Source of the DNA: Callipepla californica brunnescens
Lineage: Eukaryota; Chordata; Aves; Galliformes; Odontophoridae
Assembly: GCA_023055505.1 (NCBI GenBank)
Contig: JALIRH010000145.1
Location: 186,001-250,000, forward strand
Reading direction: 5' to 3'
Length of the DNA: 64,000 bases
The notes under the pieces were generated by a model. The model did not search any database, had not been told where the DNA came from, and saw nothing but the letters and a program-made list of their open reading frames with translations. Shown here piece after piece: positions 12,895 through 26,620 of the stretch. Numbering within the stretch: the stretch's first letter is position 1; each line of letters starts with the position of its first letter. The translations under genes and the position numbers were made by a program.

Positions 12895-13480
12895 GAACCA
12901 CAGAGTTTCAACTCTCGGCTTCACATAGAACCATCCATAAATCAGACCACATGTTTGAGAATATTCTCCAGATATTTCTTGAACTCTGACAAGCTCGGTG
13001 CCATGACCCCGAGGAGCCTGTTCCAGTAGCTGAACCCACTCTTGGTGAGCAACTTTTTCCTAATTTCTAATCTGACTCTCTCCTGTCACAGCTTCATGCC
13101 ATTCCCTTGTGTCCTGCCACCAGTCACCAGGGAGAAGAGATCAGTGCTGTCCCTTTGTCCTCATCATGAGGAAGCCATAAGGAACAATGAGGTCTCCCCT
13201 CAGTCTCCTCCTCTCTAGTATGAACAAATCAATGGGCTTCCACTCTACATCTTCCACTCTAGATCCTACATCATCTTTGTAGCTCTCCTTTGGACACAAA
13301 TACTTTTATTTCCTTTTTGTGCTGTGGCACCCAAAAAACTGTGCACAGTACTCAAGGTGAGGCCACATGAGTGCAGTGTAGGGCAGGAAAACCACGTCCC
13401 TTGAACCGCTAGCAATACCATGCTTGATGCATCCCAGGTTGACCTTCCTGGCTGCCTGGTCCTATGCTCAAATTGTCACA
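12895..13480 (-). mobile_element. CR1 LINE, 3' half of ORF2 and 3' region
   Basis: The piece reads in reverse from the CR1 3' region (ggagcctgttccagtagctg, then tctgactctctcctgtcaca) through caataatgaggtctcccctc-like sequence at about 13180-13200. It continues past ctcctttggacacaaatac and the gtgcacagtactcaaggtga block to gcatcccaggttgaccttcc at about 13430. This spans about 590 bp of the C-terminal ORF2 region. It is diverged and carries many stops. The 3' octamer tail is not clear at the left end. Confidence 0.9.
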
Positions 13481-13671
13481 ATAGAGAAGCTTCACAATGG
13501 ATTAGGGTGGACATGTGGAAAGAGATCTCCAGTTGTGTATATTATTTGACAAAACAATATATATCATAGGGGAGAGAAGACAAAATCTTTAAGGAAAAGG
13601 ATATCTTTCAGGTACTCCAAGTGAAAATACAGTCCAGTAAAGTCATGTAAACAAATAGATCAGTAGGTTGC

Positions 13672-13745
13672 TGTAGGGAGCAATAAGGTCTCCCCTGAGC
13701 CTCCCTTTCTTGTGGCTAAACAATCCCAGTTCATTTTGTTGTGTG
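13672..13745 (-). mobile_element. CR1 LINE, small internal piece
   Basis: About 70 bp match the CR1 block that reads, in reverse, gcaataaggtctcccctgag followed by ctaaacaatcccagttc. The same block appears in the piece at 12895-13480 (near 13180-13240), so it is a second, separate CR1 fragment. It directly borders the mariner piece. Confidence 0.75.
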
Positions 13746-13760
13746 ACAGCAATGCTTGAC

Positions 13761-14088
13761 CATCCAGAACTTGGCTTGTCTTTCATGTTACTGTTGCCAC
13801 TATTCAAATTCTCCACCTACCACCTAACTATTCTTACATCCACTGCAGGGTCTCCACAGACATTCAGAAAGAGGAGGAATTAAATAACACATCTTTTACA
13901 TACTCAATTCTAAGTCAGATGCCATTTTGTCAGACTGCCCTCTGTTGCCATCTCTTCCACAGCATCAAACTGCAACAGAAGGTTTCAGTAAAGGTTGAGC
14001 CTTTACTAACATACCACCAACATCTGTCTCTGACGTCATGGGCCAAAATAATAAAATAGGAAGCATTATTTTTGGAGAGACCTCAGTA
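13761..14088 (-). mobile_element. Mariner (Galluhop-type) half element
   Basis: A Tc1/mariner DNA transposon fragment. It shares a long colinear stretch with 43598-43857, for example ggcttgtctttcatgttact and the end aaaataggaagcattatttt. The right end keeps the terminal inverted repeat and a final TA at 14087-14088. The left terminal repeat and the transposase C-terminal half are absent. The remaining DNA corresponds to the transposase N-terminal (DNA-binding) part on the minus strand, but it is broken by stops. A CR1 fragment abuts its truncated side. Confidence 0.82.
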
Positions 14089-17000
14089 GCTTAATGTGCC
14101 ACGGAGAAAAGGGAAAAACTGAGTTCTTCCAGGTTTTAAACTTTTAGCATTTAAATAAAATAACTGGTAACTTGTAGTAAACAATGTCTGTACATAATTA
14201 GGTATTACATATGACTCCCAGCAAAATTGTATTACTACTACTTATTACAACCACCTAACAAATTTATTCTACAGTAGTCATTTTTTTTTTGCTATGGCAG
14301 GAACCCTAATTGAGCAAGAAATGTTTATGCCTTCTGGGATTTAGAGAGTGAGAAGTATACTAAGTTACCAATTTTCTCTGGAAGTTACCAATTTTCCCCT
14401 GTATAGTCATTTCATGTCTAAATTTGATATTGCTCCAACAAGAAACCCTGTACTTCACTTCTTTAAAGATACACATTGGATTTTTAAACACCATCTCCAA
14501 ATAAGTGATATTATTAAGTTATTTCTATTATCGCTGCAAACAACTTCAGGGGCAGAATTATATTAATTAACATCCAAATTTTCTATCTTGGATTCTAAAT
14601 GAGAGGAAGTTCAAGACAATAATATTTTAAAAGAAATAAAATCCAGAAAATTGAATAGATTAAAATAAACTAGAAAATTGATGGCATTCCAGGTCAGGGA
14701 TTTGCCATGTCACCTCTAACTTCTCAAAAAATACATATATCAAGAAACACATTTTCATAGATTTTCTTAAATAGGCTGCAATCTTTTTATGCATTGTGTT
14801 TTCAGACATTTGTGTTATGACACCGAGGGACTCTCCAAATGTGGGTGACATGCTACTCATAAAAGTCTGCAGTAAAATATTTTTATCTTTTCACTTCTCA
14901 ATTTAAATCAAAGGTACTAGTTTTATCTTATTGTGATAAAGGTTTGCAAAAGAGTTTTTGTCCTGACTTAGTAGACAGTATCAGTTTTCCAGATAATTCA
15001 TTGATAACTACCATATGCAATACCATTTGTTATTACTTTGCATTCCAATCAATCACAAGGCAAATAAATAGTCTTGAAATTCTACAAACAGAATGAGATC
15101 AAGCATCAAGCAACTGATCAAGCCTATTATCTTGCAAAACAAATAAACAGAAAAATACAGGAAACACTGTTTAAGTCCACATTATAGCAGAAGGATTGTT
15201 TGTTGATATTAACTTAAAATATACATATATGTAAAGTGAGATAATCTTAAAATAGCTATGCTTGGATTTCAACTGCTCAGCTCCTCCTGATAGGACTGGT
15301 GGACTTGAATACAGGTTTTCTACTCAGATATTCCCTCACAATTTCATATTATCTTTTCAGCAAGTGTTAATTAGTTACGTTGTTAGGCATATTTAACCCT
15401 ATTAGTTTATAGCTGGTTCTGATATGCCTTGACTCTATATAAAACTACTGAAAGCTGTGCTGCTTTTCATATTCCCTTTTAATAAGAGAATAGCATGCAA
15501 AAATACTTCATGCATTAAAATATAAATGTATAATTGAGCATGTATGTACACAAAGTTAATTAAGCTACACAGTTGTGGTGGGGACTGAATGAAGCTCTAC
15601 GTAAATTAGGTATATTTAGTTATCATATTTATTCTGAAAAAATCTAATTTTTTAATTTTTCTTCTGAAGTAAACTTGCCAGAGAACAATATTCCATTAAG
15701 GCTGTATGCAACAGGTAATATATACACATGAATGTTAATTTTCAAACATAAATACTTTATCGGGGAAATGAACATTAAATTACAATGAATTTCAGACATT
15801 TAATTAAATAGATATACCATTTGAATATCTGTACATAGGTTGGTACGCATAATCATGACAGCTACATCTACCTGTGGTTGTTCCTGTATTTTCATTTTTT
15901 TATATATCAAAAGGTATATTTATTAAAAATATATTATTTTATTATAAATGTGAATACAGAGCTTGAACCCAAATCACATCATCTATCTGCAATAAAGGCA
16001 GCAAGACAGTTTGCAGTTATTTAGTTATTCTTGTATGTATTTGCTCTTTTTTTTTTTTCTTTTCACCTCCCTGAACACAGTATGAATATATAATTCTATT
16101 TTATTTATTCCATTTGTTAGTATTTTATTATCTTGAGTATTCTCTCTAGATGTCCTCAGAATTAATATTTTCTTTTTTTCCCTGGAAAATATTCTGTTTT
16201 CTGTATTTCAGTATTCATTTCTGTATTTATTTGTCACAAACTTTTCAGCTGAAGTTTTTCAGAGCAACATGTTTTTATCCTCTAAAACTGGCTCAGATTC
16301 AAATAAAAAAGCAAGACCTGCTCTGGGACCCCTTATAAAAGTGAGTTCAGCAGTGATTGGGTAATGACAGTTTTTTGAAGTAATACACAGATTTGAATAA
16401 CTGTTTACCTTCATTAATAAGTATTTATTAAATACATATGTAAAATTACATAAACATATGCATTGCAGAAAATGAGCTTTGTTTTTACCACCTCACAACA
16501 AGAAGATTAACAAGCAGCCACTGGGTTAAAGTTGTTAAGTAGACAAGTGTATATTAAGAATTTTGGAAGGACTTTACATGTAGTAATATCATTAAATACT
16601 TCAAGGATATTCCTGGATATTAGCGTTCAACTCTTTCATTACAGGACACTGACTTCTGAACTGGTGTGTTTTTTATAATTCAAAAGAAACAACATATGTA
16701 GTGAATCTGGTTGAACAGTTCTTGAAAAGTAACTCTCCTGACTTTTATTCTGGATGAAAAGTTTACATCAGCATGTTATAATCACTGCATTATGTGTTTT
16801 AAAGAACACCCCCTTCTTTTCTCTATGTCTTGATGCAAGAAGTAGTACAATAATTTGTCATTAGCCTGAATGGTGATGTAGATGTTGTAGATGTTGTAGT
16901 AGATGGCTTATCATCATCCAACATCAATCACAATGAAAAATTATGACATGGATAGAGGCAGACCAGACACAATCCAGGTATAGAAACTTGAATTAGCATT

Positions 17001-20000
17001 TATGTTAAGCCAACTCTAGAAGTTTTTGTTATTATTATTTTTAATTTAATAAAGGTGGTTCACAGATAACAGGTTTTCCAAACAGAAGAACTTCAGTGTT
17101 TTAAGACAAATGAGATAAAACTGTTTTATAGAGGTGCAGTGTCTTATTTCAAAAGAATGCCTACAGATTAATTTAGACTACATACCCAACTTTTAGTTAG
17201 ATTTATTTTTGTGAGATGATCCCTAATTTTCAGAAGCTTAAGAAACAAAACACAAAAAATTGGAACCCTAAACTTCATTGTGTTGTGTTGCAAGAAAAAG
17301 ATGAGGTATGCGGAAACAGATATAAAATACGACTTAAGACTCTTTGGGAAAAAAGTAGTAGTTTACCACATTGATAGCAAACTGGAAATCTACTTCATGT
17401 TTCCAGCTTATTAAATCCTTGGCTTCTTGTGCTCTTTTATTTATTCTCTGTCTGGAAATGCATCTTTTTTACCTCTGTCATTTCCAACAAAATTTTCACA
17501 TGCCATTGCACCATTTGAGTGATTTCAGCACTGCCATTTCTCAAGTAATAATTATTTTTTTGCATTACTATGCCTTTTCCTTTCGAAGACTGTACAGTGA
17601 TGATACACTTATTATTGTTATTTTATATTTTTATGCTTTGGTAATGGAATCGAAATAGGACAAAAAGGAAGACACAGGTTTTTTACTGCTAGAGACCCAT
17701 TATCTAAGTACAAAAATACAGGCACAAAACATTCCATATGAAACAGAGGGATTTCTACAGCATTTGTGATTCTATATTAATGTCAGTTCTTAAGAAATTA
17801 ACAGTCACAATACAGGAACTTACTTTTAGCCATAATAATTAGCCAATGTAGATAATAGAATTTGGCTTCTTCACAGACATACTTCTGAGGACATAAAACA
17901 GGAAGGAGGCTTTTAGAATGAATGGCAAATATATTAAAACTGAAATACCATAGTGATCAAAGCAATGTGAATTTTCAAATGAAATATTTTAAATATTTTT
18001 AAACAGAAAAAAAAGCGGAGGAGAGATTTGTGTTGTTTATTTCTCCATTAATAACAAAACAAATGTGAATTTTCAATGAAGACATATCTTGCTTTGTAAA
18101 TGACAAAACATGCTTTGCAAATAAATAAAAATATCAAATATTTTAAGAATTGTGAGGCAATTTTTCATTTTAAATTGCAATCTTTACTTTGAAAATGACC
18201 TCTAATTAACATAAATTTTGAGGATAATTACAGTTCAATGAGAATCAACATGCACTATTTTTATTTCTTTTGCCACAACACTAAGTACTTCAACTTGACA
18301 GCAACATTTTTTCCTTTTTGACTTCCATTTCATACACTGTACTAAAAATTCAATGCATTGTCAGATGTCATCTTTTTTTACGCTCTGTATTTTCAGGCAA
18401 ATATGATAATCCTTTACAGTGAGTGTCTAGATCAGAAGGAAGTCACTGAAAGAAAATGGAAATTGCTTTTTAGCTGCAAAGTAACTGTATCTGATAATGA
18501 AAAGGGGTTAGATATTGTATGTCTATTAAGATGTAGCAAATGGAAAAAAAAGAAAATCAGAAAAGACTTACTGCAAAGTCTTCAGTCCAAAAAATCATAC
18601 GTAGTGTTACATATATGTGATGAAGTATTTGGTCTCTGCTTATTAATCCAAAAGGCTGCAAGATAAATCCTGTGTAATACCAAAAATCCATCTTAGCTGT
18701 TTTAGGTATTCTAGAGACTCTCAAACACCATAAGGTGCTGTGTTTATAGGCAATTAAATGGATCAAATTGCTAGGCTAATTAGCTGGTCATCTTTCTCCC
18801 CACAGCAAAGAAAATGCTAAAACATCCTTTGTACTAGAAATATAATATTCCTTTTAATGAAGACTTTAGTGTCTTGACAACTCACTGAATTTTTCCCTGG
18901 TTATGTGTAAGGAAGTCTGAAGTGTCAGCATTAAGAACACAGCCACTGAAACAGGGGGTTGAAGAAGATATTGGGGAAAGTAATTTTTAATTTTCCTTTT
19001 GTTTCTCACTGCTTCTCTGTTATTAGCAGGCAACGAATTGCATGTATCTCCCTATACTGAGTATACTTTTCTTGTGTCAGTAATTGGTGAGTGATCTCCC
19101 TGTCATTACAAAAACCCTCGAGCCTCTTTTCATTGAATTTTCACCCTTATTCCTTTAGAATGTTGAATGAGAGCAGTGTGGTAGAGTTTAGCTGGCCATC
19201 CACGTGGAACAACCTCAGACTCAAACTCTGAGAAGAACTAAAATAAGATAGGAAGAGTAAAAATCTGGCACACATAAGGAAATCTCAGTTTTCCTCTAAA
19301 TATAATGTATGTGCTACTGTCTATAATCAAGGTATTAGATAATACAGAGAACTTTGGTACTGGACACTACAGTTAAAAATGAGGAACAAAAGCATGGCAT
19401 GAACAAAAGATTTTTTTTCCAGTTCTGTGATCTGCCTTATACTGTGTTCAATTTTATCTGGATGGGGGTATTCTGGACTTCTATATTCTGCCAAAAGACA
19501 GTTGCATACTTTACATTCTGCCCTCTCAATCTTCAAATAGCCAACACTGAAGAAAAAAGATGAGTCTTTTCACAGTTATTCTTGTGTGCAGGTGTGCGGG
19601 GTAATTCATAATCAGACACTAGACTGGAAAAGGAATGGATATGTTTCAGGAAGATATATTCATACAGAAAAACAATTACTTGTTATGACTTTCTATAGAA
19701 TTATAGTGTTAGAAATACCTCGTGACACTTTTCCTCCATAATGAGGATCGATAATGGTGACAGGGAATCACACTGCAGAAAAGTAATTTTCATGAAAATC
19801 TATTATTTTCAACACAATCTCATCAATCAAAGCACTGCATGTTCTGACTGTGTGCATTCCTTCCTTACTCCAGGAACAATAAAAATTGCCTTGTTACAGC
19901 TGCTATGTAATCTGTTCAACTATATTAAATTAAATGTGTTAACTATTTGCTTAAACATGGTACCTGTAGGAAAATTCCAAGTTCATCATAGTTTGAAAAA

Positions 20001-21048
20001 ATAATAATTAATAAGTAGAATAAAACAAACAAACAAACAAATAAAACAACAACAACAAATAAAGCAATTCTTGCTAATAATAAGCTGCTAAAAATCAATT
20101 TAAGATTTGTGGGAGAATATTTGTCCCTTTTTTTCACTTACAGAATCATGCTGCAATAAACTATTTAGCAATTTAGATATGAGTTTTTACCTATTTGTTT
20201 AATAAAACAGAAGAAAACTTGACATAAATAACATCAACTACAAGATGACAGTGATTTTATTTGTTACGTAACAGAAAAATCACAAACATACATATTTACA
20301 ACAGATTTTCCAAACCAACTGATATCCCTAAATTGGTGCCATTTTTTCTTCAACATTACTAAGTCAACAGTTTTCCGTATCTTCCAGGTCGAAACTTAAT
20401 CATATCTGTATCATGCAGGAAGACAGTCCCTGGCCTATATTTTCAGGTCCACACAGGAGTTAAAAAAAAAACAACAAAAGGAAATAAAGAAAAAAAAAAG
20501 TAAAAGAAGACATGAAAGAAAAATAACTCTCTACAAACACTGTACGGCAACAACAGTGTGTCTCAGCAGGAACCTGAGACAAACTGTGGTCTATGCTTTG
20601 AGACAGTCATATCCTTGAGTTAGCTGTAGACAAAATCTACTAAAAAGAATCAGTTCTCATGTAGGGATAGTATGATATCACAAAGGCGAAGCCTATACTG
20701 CCAAATTTCTCTCTACCTTGGGAAAATATGAATCAGCAGTGTCACCTGATAAACTTGATCATCTGGAGTAAAATTTTACTCTAAATTGCGCTATCTGTAC
20801 ATGCCTGAATGAGACTTTGTATCCACAGACAGAGGAGATAAGGATAATATAATTAATAGAGATTAGTCAGCTACATGGATGATCAAACTGAAGCATTTAT
20901 TTTAGACTAAGATCAACAGCTCTATATACTCCATTATAGAACTGAGAGACTAGATCTGCACACAGTATGACAGATATATAAATTTTGTTCAGATGTATCT
21001 ATCTTGGTGACAGTCTTCTACATTAATATGGAGCAGCGTCCCTCTTAT
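14089..21048. other. Long repeat-poor AT-rich stretch
   Basis: This is the longest run in the window without a recognised interspersed repeat, nearly 7 kb. Only short simple repeats occur, such as a T run near 16048-16060 and an AAAC/AAC tract at 20022-20063. Open frames at 17371-17658 (95 codons) and 18358-18666 (102 codons) have the Phe/Ile/Leu-rich make-up of translated AT-rich DNA and match no family I know. The stretch could hold conserved noncoding elements, but single-sequence reading cannot show that. Confidence 0.6.
20022..20063. repeat. AAAC/AAC simple repeat
   Basis: AAAC units run into AAC units (aaacaaacaaacaaacaaat, then acaacaacaac). It is short and interrupted. Confidence 0.85.
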
Positions 21049-21222
21049 TTTCACAGAATCACAGAACTGTACAAGTTAGAAGGGACCTCTAGAGATCATT
21101 GAGTCCAACTCCCTGCCAAACCAGGCTCCCTAGACCAGGTTATGTGGGTAGGCGTCCAGGTTGGTCTTGAACGTCTCCAGAGAAGGAGACTCCACCACTT
21201 TTTGCGGCAGCCTGTTCTTTTT
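21049..21222 (-). mobile_element. CR1 LINE, 3' end fragment
   Basis: It starts with the CR1 tail in reverse (ttcacagaatcacagaactg), followed by gttagaagggacctctagag, atcattgagtccaactccct and tggtcttgaacgtctccaga. The 5' break is near gcggcagcctgttctttttt. About 170 bp of 3' sequence remain on the minus strand. Confidence 0.92.
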
Positions 21223-24200
21223 TCAGAAAATGTTGTACTGAAAATAGTTTAATCTGGTTACTTTCACTTCTTGACATTACTCAGTGACTGAAAGCCTTCC
21301 TATTAACATGTTCTATGCAAAAACTAACAAAATTAACAGATACTTAAGCTCCCGTGCAGAACTCAAATATTTCAGTGTAAATAATGAAATATTTTTGAAA
21401 CAAGATGAAGCAATCTTGCCTAAGAATTCTATACATTTTTTTAAATTTTGTGTGTAAAAGTTTTGCAAATACTGAACAAAGAACCCAAACAGATCAATAC
21501 TTAAGACTGAAAGGCCAAGATTTTTCAAGCCTCAAAAGAAAAGGGAAAATTATATCACAAGCTGATGAAAGATCTAGAATGCTATTGGCACTACTTGATG
21601 CAAAGCTGGAAGCAGCAGTTCCACAGGCATCTGTTCTTCAAGCATGTCACTTTGGAAACATGCCTAGTTTTCATTTTACTGGACTTATAGACTTACAGAA
21701 TAATTAACTACATGACTTCAGGAAAAAAAAAAAAAAAAGTAGAATGTGTCTCTATTGTGAATTTTAAGAAAATAAGAGTTGATTTCTCTATTTGCTGAAT
21801 CTGCTTCTTTACTAACAGATTCCAAACACATAAACACTTAAAACATCTCAGTATTCATTGCACCATGAACTGTTTGTTTTCTCTGAATCTTAAAAATAAT
21901 AATAAAAAAATCAACAACAACAAAAACCTGAAGTTATTAACAGCCTGCACATTACTTGGAACAGCGTGGAGATGATGGATGATTCAGTGATGATAGATGA
22001 GTCCTCACTCCTATTTTATGTTCAACTACATAAATTAGTAATGTCATCAATATGATTACTAGCTGTTCACTCACCTTCTGCAGCAGCTGTTGTTTTTTAT
22101 TTTTCACCCTGGATTTGGTCTTATCATTACTCCATCTTTGTTAGTATTATAAGTCAGTGCAGGACCTGTTTGCAGCAGGTGTAGATGTCTGGGGCAGAGA
22201 AATACACTGGAGAGTCACTGACGCTGCTGTGGCATCTAATGTGCTATTTGATTGGGAAAATGAGTGAAGCTCACTCTGATAGTTTTCTGAGAAGTTGTGT
22301 GCTTCTGTGTTTGTTTTTTTGTTTGTTTGTTTGTTTCTCTGTTGCTCAGAAGGTGTGTATGGTCTCAAGTCTGTGACAGCTCTTTGAGACAAATTCATGT
22401 TAATGACATGTCAGTCATTTAGCAATGTCAAGAGAATCAGCTTAGGCAATGATTTCTAAAACATATTTAGTTAATATTGTCTTCTGTTAGTTTAGTGTGA
22501 CCAACTCAAGCAGATACCATTCAGATCATTCATTTAGCTCTGTGAAACTAACAGAGATTAAAAAGTCTGTGACAAAGGTTGTATTATTTATGCATGGTTC
22601 CCTTGGTCTGATCTATGATCGCATCAATACTCCCACAACCAACAACTTCTACGTCCCTTGGGAATTCATTAATCAGATTGAAGACACTTCATGAATTAAT
22701 GCTGGGGTTTCTAAGAAGAAAAAACTTTTGCTGCTGATGTTAATTTTTCCCAAGTATTAATCCCGTGGAACGCAATAAATAACAAATTCAATGTAATCAG
22801 TATAAATATTTTGTGGGATCATAGTCGAGGTTATTAAATTGAGTGTGTTCATATTTATGAAGAATTTTATATATAGTATATATAGAGAGAGATTTTTATA
22901 TATAGTTCCTGATATTCTGATTCATATATCACAGTTCCAACATAAAATACATGCATAAATAAAAAGAACTCTCTTTTGTCAGAAATAAATAAATAAATAA
23001 GTGTATTTGACAAATTTTTCATTGGAATTTCTCGTTGCTATGATTTAATTACATTTATACAATGTACTGCATAACATATAATAGTGAACCATGAACAATG
23101 ACCATTAATACATAAAATTAAACTACACCAATTATGTAGAGAAAGTATAAGCTGTGAAGACGTATCCATCCTTTTTACTCTTTGTTAGTTTACATGTCAC
23201 TTTGGAAATCCTGCAACTCAGATGAGTCTTCAAAATACAATGAGTTTGTAAGGTTTCATTCTTTAAAATGCAAATTAACAGTCACCAGCATGGAAAACAT
23301 ATTCAGAGAAGAATTCTCTAAAATTAATAGTGAAAATACTTGAAGATATTCTTTGTGCAGAAACACTGAGCAGGCTGGAAACTTTTCTCATACTTTTGAT
23401 TTATGGAAGTATTAAGAAGCGTTCACAGTATTAACAAAACCTGAGAAATATAAGAAAAATACTCCCCCTCCCCCTGAGATTTTTTTATATCTTTGGTATT
23501 CATAAATTGAAGATGCTCCATAACTTTCTTGTATCTTTTTGAAATGGACCTAGTCTGGAGGTTATTTGTCTGTTCAGGATCTTTTGGAATATTACTGCAA
23601 TTCACAAACATAGAAGAAGAATATGTATAATGATTAAAAAAACCCAAACAAATACACATCAGAAAATGTGTGTCAATGAGCTGTATTCTCTCAGCTCCTC
23701 ACTCTGAAATAATAAAGTCACTATTCACCTCTTGGCTCTATTGCCAAAAGGAAAATCTTAAAATGAGCAGAGCATGTAATTACTGACTGAAAAAAAAAAA
23801 AAATAGTGACAGTATCACATTTCATTAAATTACCCAGCATGTCAGTTTTGATAACAGACTTTTGTGAGTAGCATTTAACAGCTGTAACCCGTGGTCTCAG
23901 AATAAGAAATGCCTTCTTTGTTCTATTAAAACTTCTTTTACTGAAGGAATTAGGAGTGTGTTTACAATTTGTCTTTTAGTGTGTCATCTTTCTGTGAAGA
24001 TACCTGATTTTCCTCTATTTTTTCTGGGTAACCTGAGAGCAACAGATTGGATCCACAACGTTTGTTTCCTACCACACCAGGATGTTGGAAGCTGCTTAGC
24101 TTTTTCTCCAAATAACTGTACTAAAACTAAAGGAGGATTATATGTACTTTACATACATATAATATTTGTAAAATTCATTGTGTACAAAATTTTGGAGCAC

Positions 24201-24561
24201 CATTTGTTTTCTTCTTAAATCTCATTTGACCTTTATCAAATGATATTTAAATTATTGATGGTCATTTGATAGTCTTTAACACTCTTAACTCTAGTTTGTT
24301 GAAAATATAAAAAAAATGCATAAAATATTATAAAATATGCATGTTTATTTTAAATATTGATGACTATGTTGACCTGTCAGGACTTGTAGTAGTCAGAGGC
24401 TTATGTAATATATAATAAATATATATTATACATAATTTATATCATATGATATATAATCAACATAAAATTTACATGGTGTAGAGTATACAATATTTAATTA
24501 TAATATTTATCATGTATTATATACTTCATTGCATATTACATATTGTATAAAACTGTAGAGA
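21223..24561. other. AT-rich unique DNA with short simple repeats
   Basis: No gene recognised. The stretch includes a run of 16 A at 21723-21738, a TTTG run at 22310-22337, AAAT repeats at 22983-23001 and the very AT-rich patch at 24400-24545. A 100-codon plus frame at 21405-21707 is unrecognised and unsupported by context. Confidence 0.6.
24400..24545. repeat. Very AT-rich patch with small palindromes
   Basis: About 145 bp of almost pure A/T with short mirror and inverted motifs such as aatatataataaatatatat and atatcatatgatatat. It is simple-sequence-like but has no fixed repeat unit. Confidence 0.6.
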
Positions 24562-24652
24562 CATAGAATCATAAAGGGTGGAAAATACTTCTAAGATTAA
24601 TAAGTTCAACCATCTACCTACCACCAATATTGCCCACTAAACCACGTCCGCG
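24562..24652 (-). mobile_element. CR1 LINE, short 3' end piece
   Basis: The sequence acatagaatcataaagggtg, then agttcaaccatctacctacc, then accaatattgcccactaaac is the reverse of a known type of CR1 3' end. Only about 90 bp remain before a run of T (24653-24666). Confidence 0.85.
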
Positions 24653-26249
24653 TTTTTTTTTTTTTTAAGTATTAAAGGATTAGATAATTTAACTCGAATA
24701 TTAGCTCCTATTTTCTAGACAATAAATTGCATAACCATTATTCACTAACATTTCAGAACACAACTAGTATGATAATGATATTTTGTCTTTTTTAGCCTAC
24801 TCAAGCAACCAGAGCTTTTAGATCTATGCCTGTGATCAAAATGTAGAAGCAATAATCTACTACTTTCAGTGTATGTAATAAAAAAAACAAAACAAAACAA
24901 ACAAAAAAAAGGGTTTTTCATGTTATAACCAGGTTTGCAGAGAAATCACAATTTCTTTCACATTCAAACAAAGCTGCAGCAGTGGGGTCTGTGACAAGAA
25001 AAATGAGTTAACAGCAACAACAACTGTGTCTTGTGACACATGCTAATGTATATCTCGCTTTCTCTTTCTCTCTTTACTTTTTTTTTTCCCAAGAAACAAT
25101 GGACACAATGTATGTGAGGACCTAGAAAAAGAGCAAACATCAATCAGACTGGCATTTCATACTGTTAGGCCGACTTGAAAATATTGTGGTAGGACATGTT
25201 CTTCTTGAAATCATAGTTGCATTCAAATATAACTATCACACATGCTTTGGCTTTACTATTACCTTGCACAGTAATTTTTTTACAAATTCACAACTTCATT
25301 TGTTGAATTTTTACAAATTCATCCACTTCTGAAACTGAAAGAACTACAGAAAATCCTGTTTTTTGCTTTTTTTCCAATAGATAATGTATATGTACGTATA
25401 TATCATCTGCCATATTGTCATTTTATTGTCATAATAATTGTCAGTTGACAAATCATGTATTACACTTGGCAGGAGGTTAAAAATTTATCCTGTATTCAAT
25501 TTTAATTTTTTCAAGGAAATAGCAGTAAGAGAATCAAGAATACTTGATGTTTGGCAGCCACTATGTCATGTATCTTTGGGAATAGACATTTTATTGCTTC
25601 AGTACTAGTCTAAGTACCTGGAGCCCAGTCAAACAGTATTTATCCCTTTATTTCAAAGGCATGAGCTGGAACTGAGTATTGTGTGTGTATCACAAACCAG
25701 CATTGTGAAGATGAAGATAATCTTCCCAGTAGAGCACTTGGAACTACATCCTTAGAAACAATCTTCCTTTCCCCTAACATTTCACATGTCTGTAGGGTTA
25801 ATGATGTGGTAAAAACTACTGTCAACTTCCAAATTCTTTGAAGTTTACACTATTTAGCCAGTTGAAAGTTTTTAAGATTTACACAATTTACTTTCCTCTT
25901 ACATTCATTGTTGTGCTCATTTTAAAAAGCTTATACAAGTTAAAAAAAGAAAAAGCATTTTACTGAGTTTCAACTTATTATTAGTTAATAAGATTGTTCC
26001 GTCACTTTGTTTGTTTGTTTGTTTTGTTTTGTTTTCTGGGTCAAATTGTATTACATAGTACGTATTTATGGGAATACTAGTTGTGATCCTTGATTTGAGA
26101 AGAAATAAAGAAATCTTTAGGCAAAATTGATTTGCACTTTCATGTTAGTTTCGTCCTTCACTTTTCATATTGGAATAAACAGAACCAACATTTAATTTTT
26201 ATAAATACTACATTTAAAAGCGCTCTTTTTCCTTTTCTGAAAGAAATGT
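24653..26249. other. AT-rich unique intergenic DNA
   Basis: No gene recognised. Small simple repeats are an A/C tract at 24881-24911, a T/C run at 25056-25090 and TTTG/TTTTG at 26006-26035. Otherwise I see nothing in it. Confidence 0.6.
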
Positions 26250-26620
26250 TTGAAAGTGGAAGTGGGAAAGGGAAAAGGGAAAAGGGAGATGGACCTAAAA
26301 GCAAAACAGAGGCAATGATCTGAGGAGGAAAGCTAATTTACTAAATAAGTTAATGGAAATCAAAATGACACAATATAATACAATTGGAATTGAAGCTAAT
26401 AAATAAAATAAAATGAGCAAGAGAGAGTGTGCGATAAACCGAAGGCCTTACACTAACACTGAAGGTGAGATGGCAGTGAGCACCCACTGATGAGTTGATC
26501 CCAAAGGAAAAAGAGAGGGTCCCGTGACTGCAGACAGTTTTTATCACTCCCTCTGAGCAGAAACATGTAAAAATTGAAAGCACTGCACAGTCCTCTGGGG
26601 AATGTAGTTCTACTTACCTA
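26250..26620 (-). mobile_element. LTR fragment, same family (copy B)
   Basis: Internal LTR part only. It starts in the guanine-run tract (gggaaagggaaaagggaaaa at about 26263). It then follows the family through cagaggcaatgatctgagga, gagagagtgtgcgataaacc and tcctctggggaatgtagttc. Both LTR ends, and therefore any target duplication, are missing. The open frame 26350-26583 on the minus strand is LTR sequence, not a gene. Confidence 0.85.

Noticed and set aside
19696..19740. Possible very old CR1 3' end (tagaattatagtgttagaaa)
   Set aside because: Similarity is limited to the tail-like start and the following sequence does not match CR1 well enough.
21405..21707. 100-codon plus frame as a small gene
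   Set aside because: Unrecognised sequence and no promoter, splice or conservation evidence available; chance frames of this size are expected.
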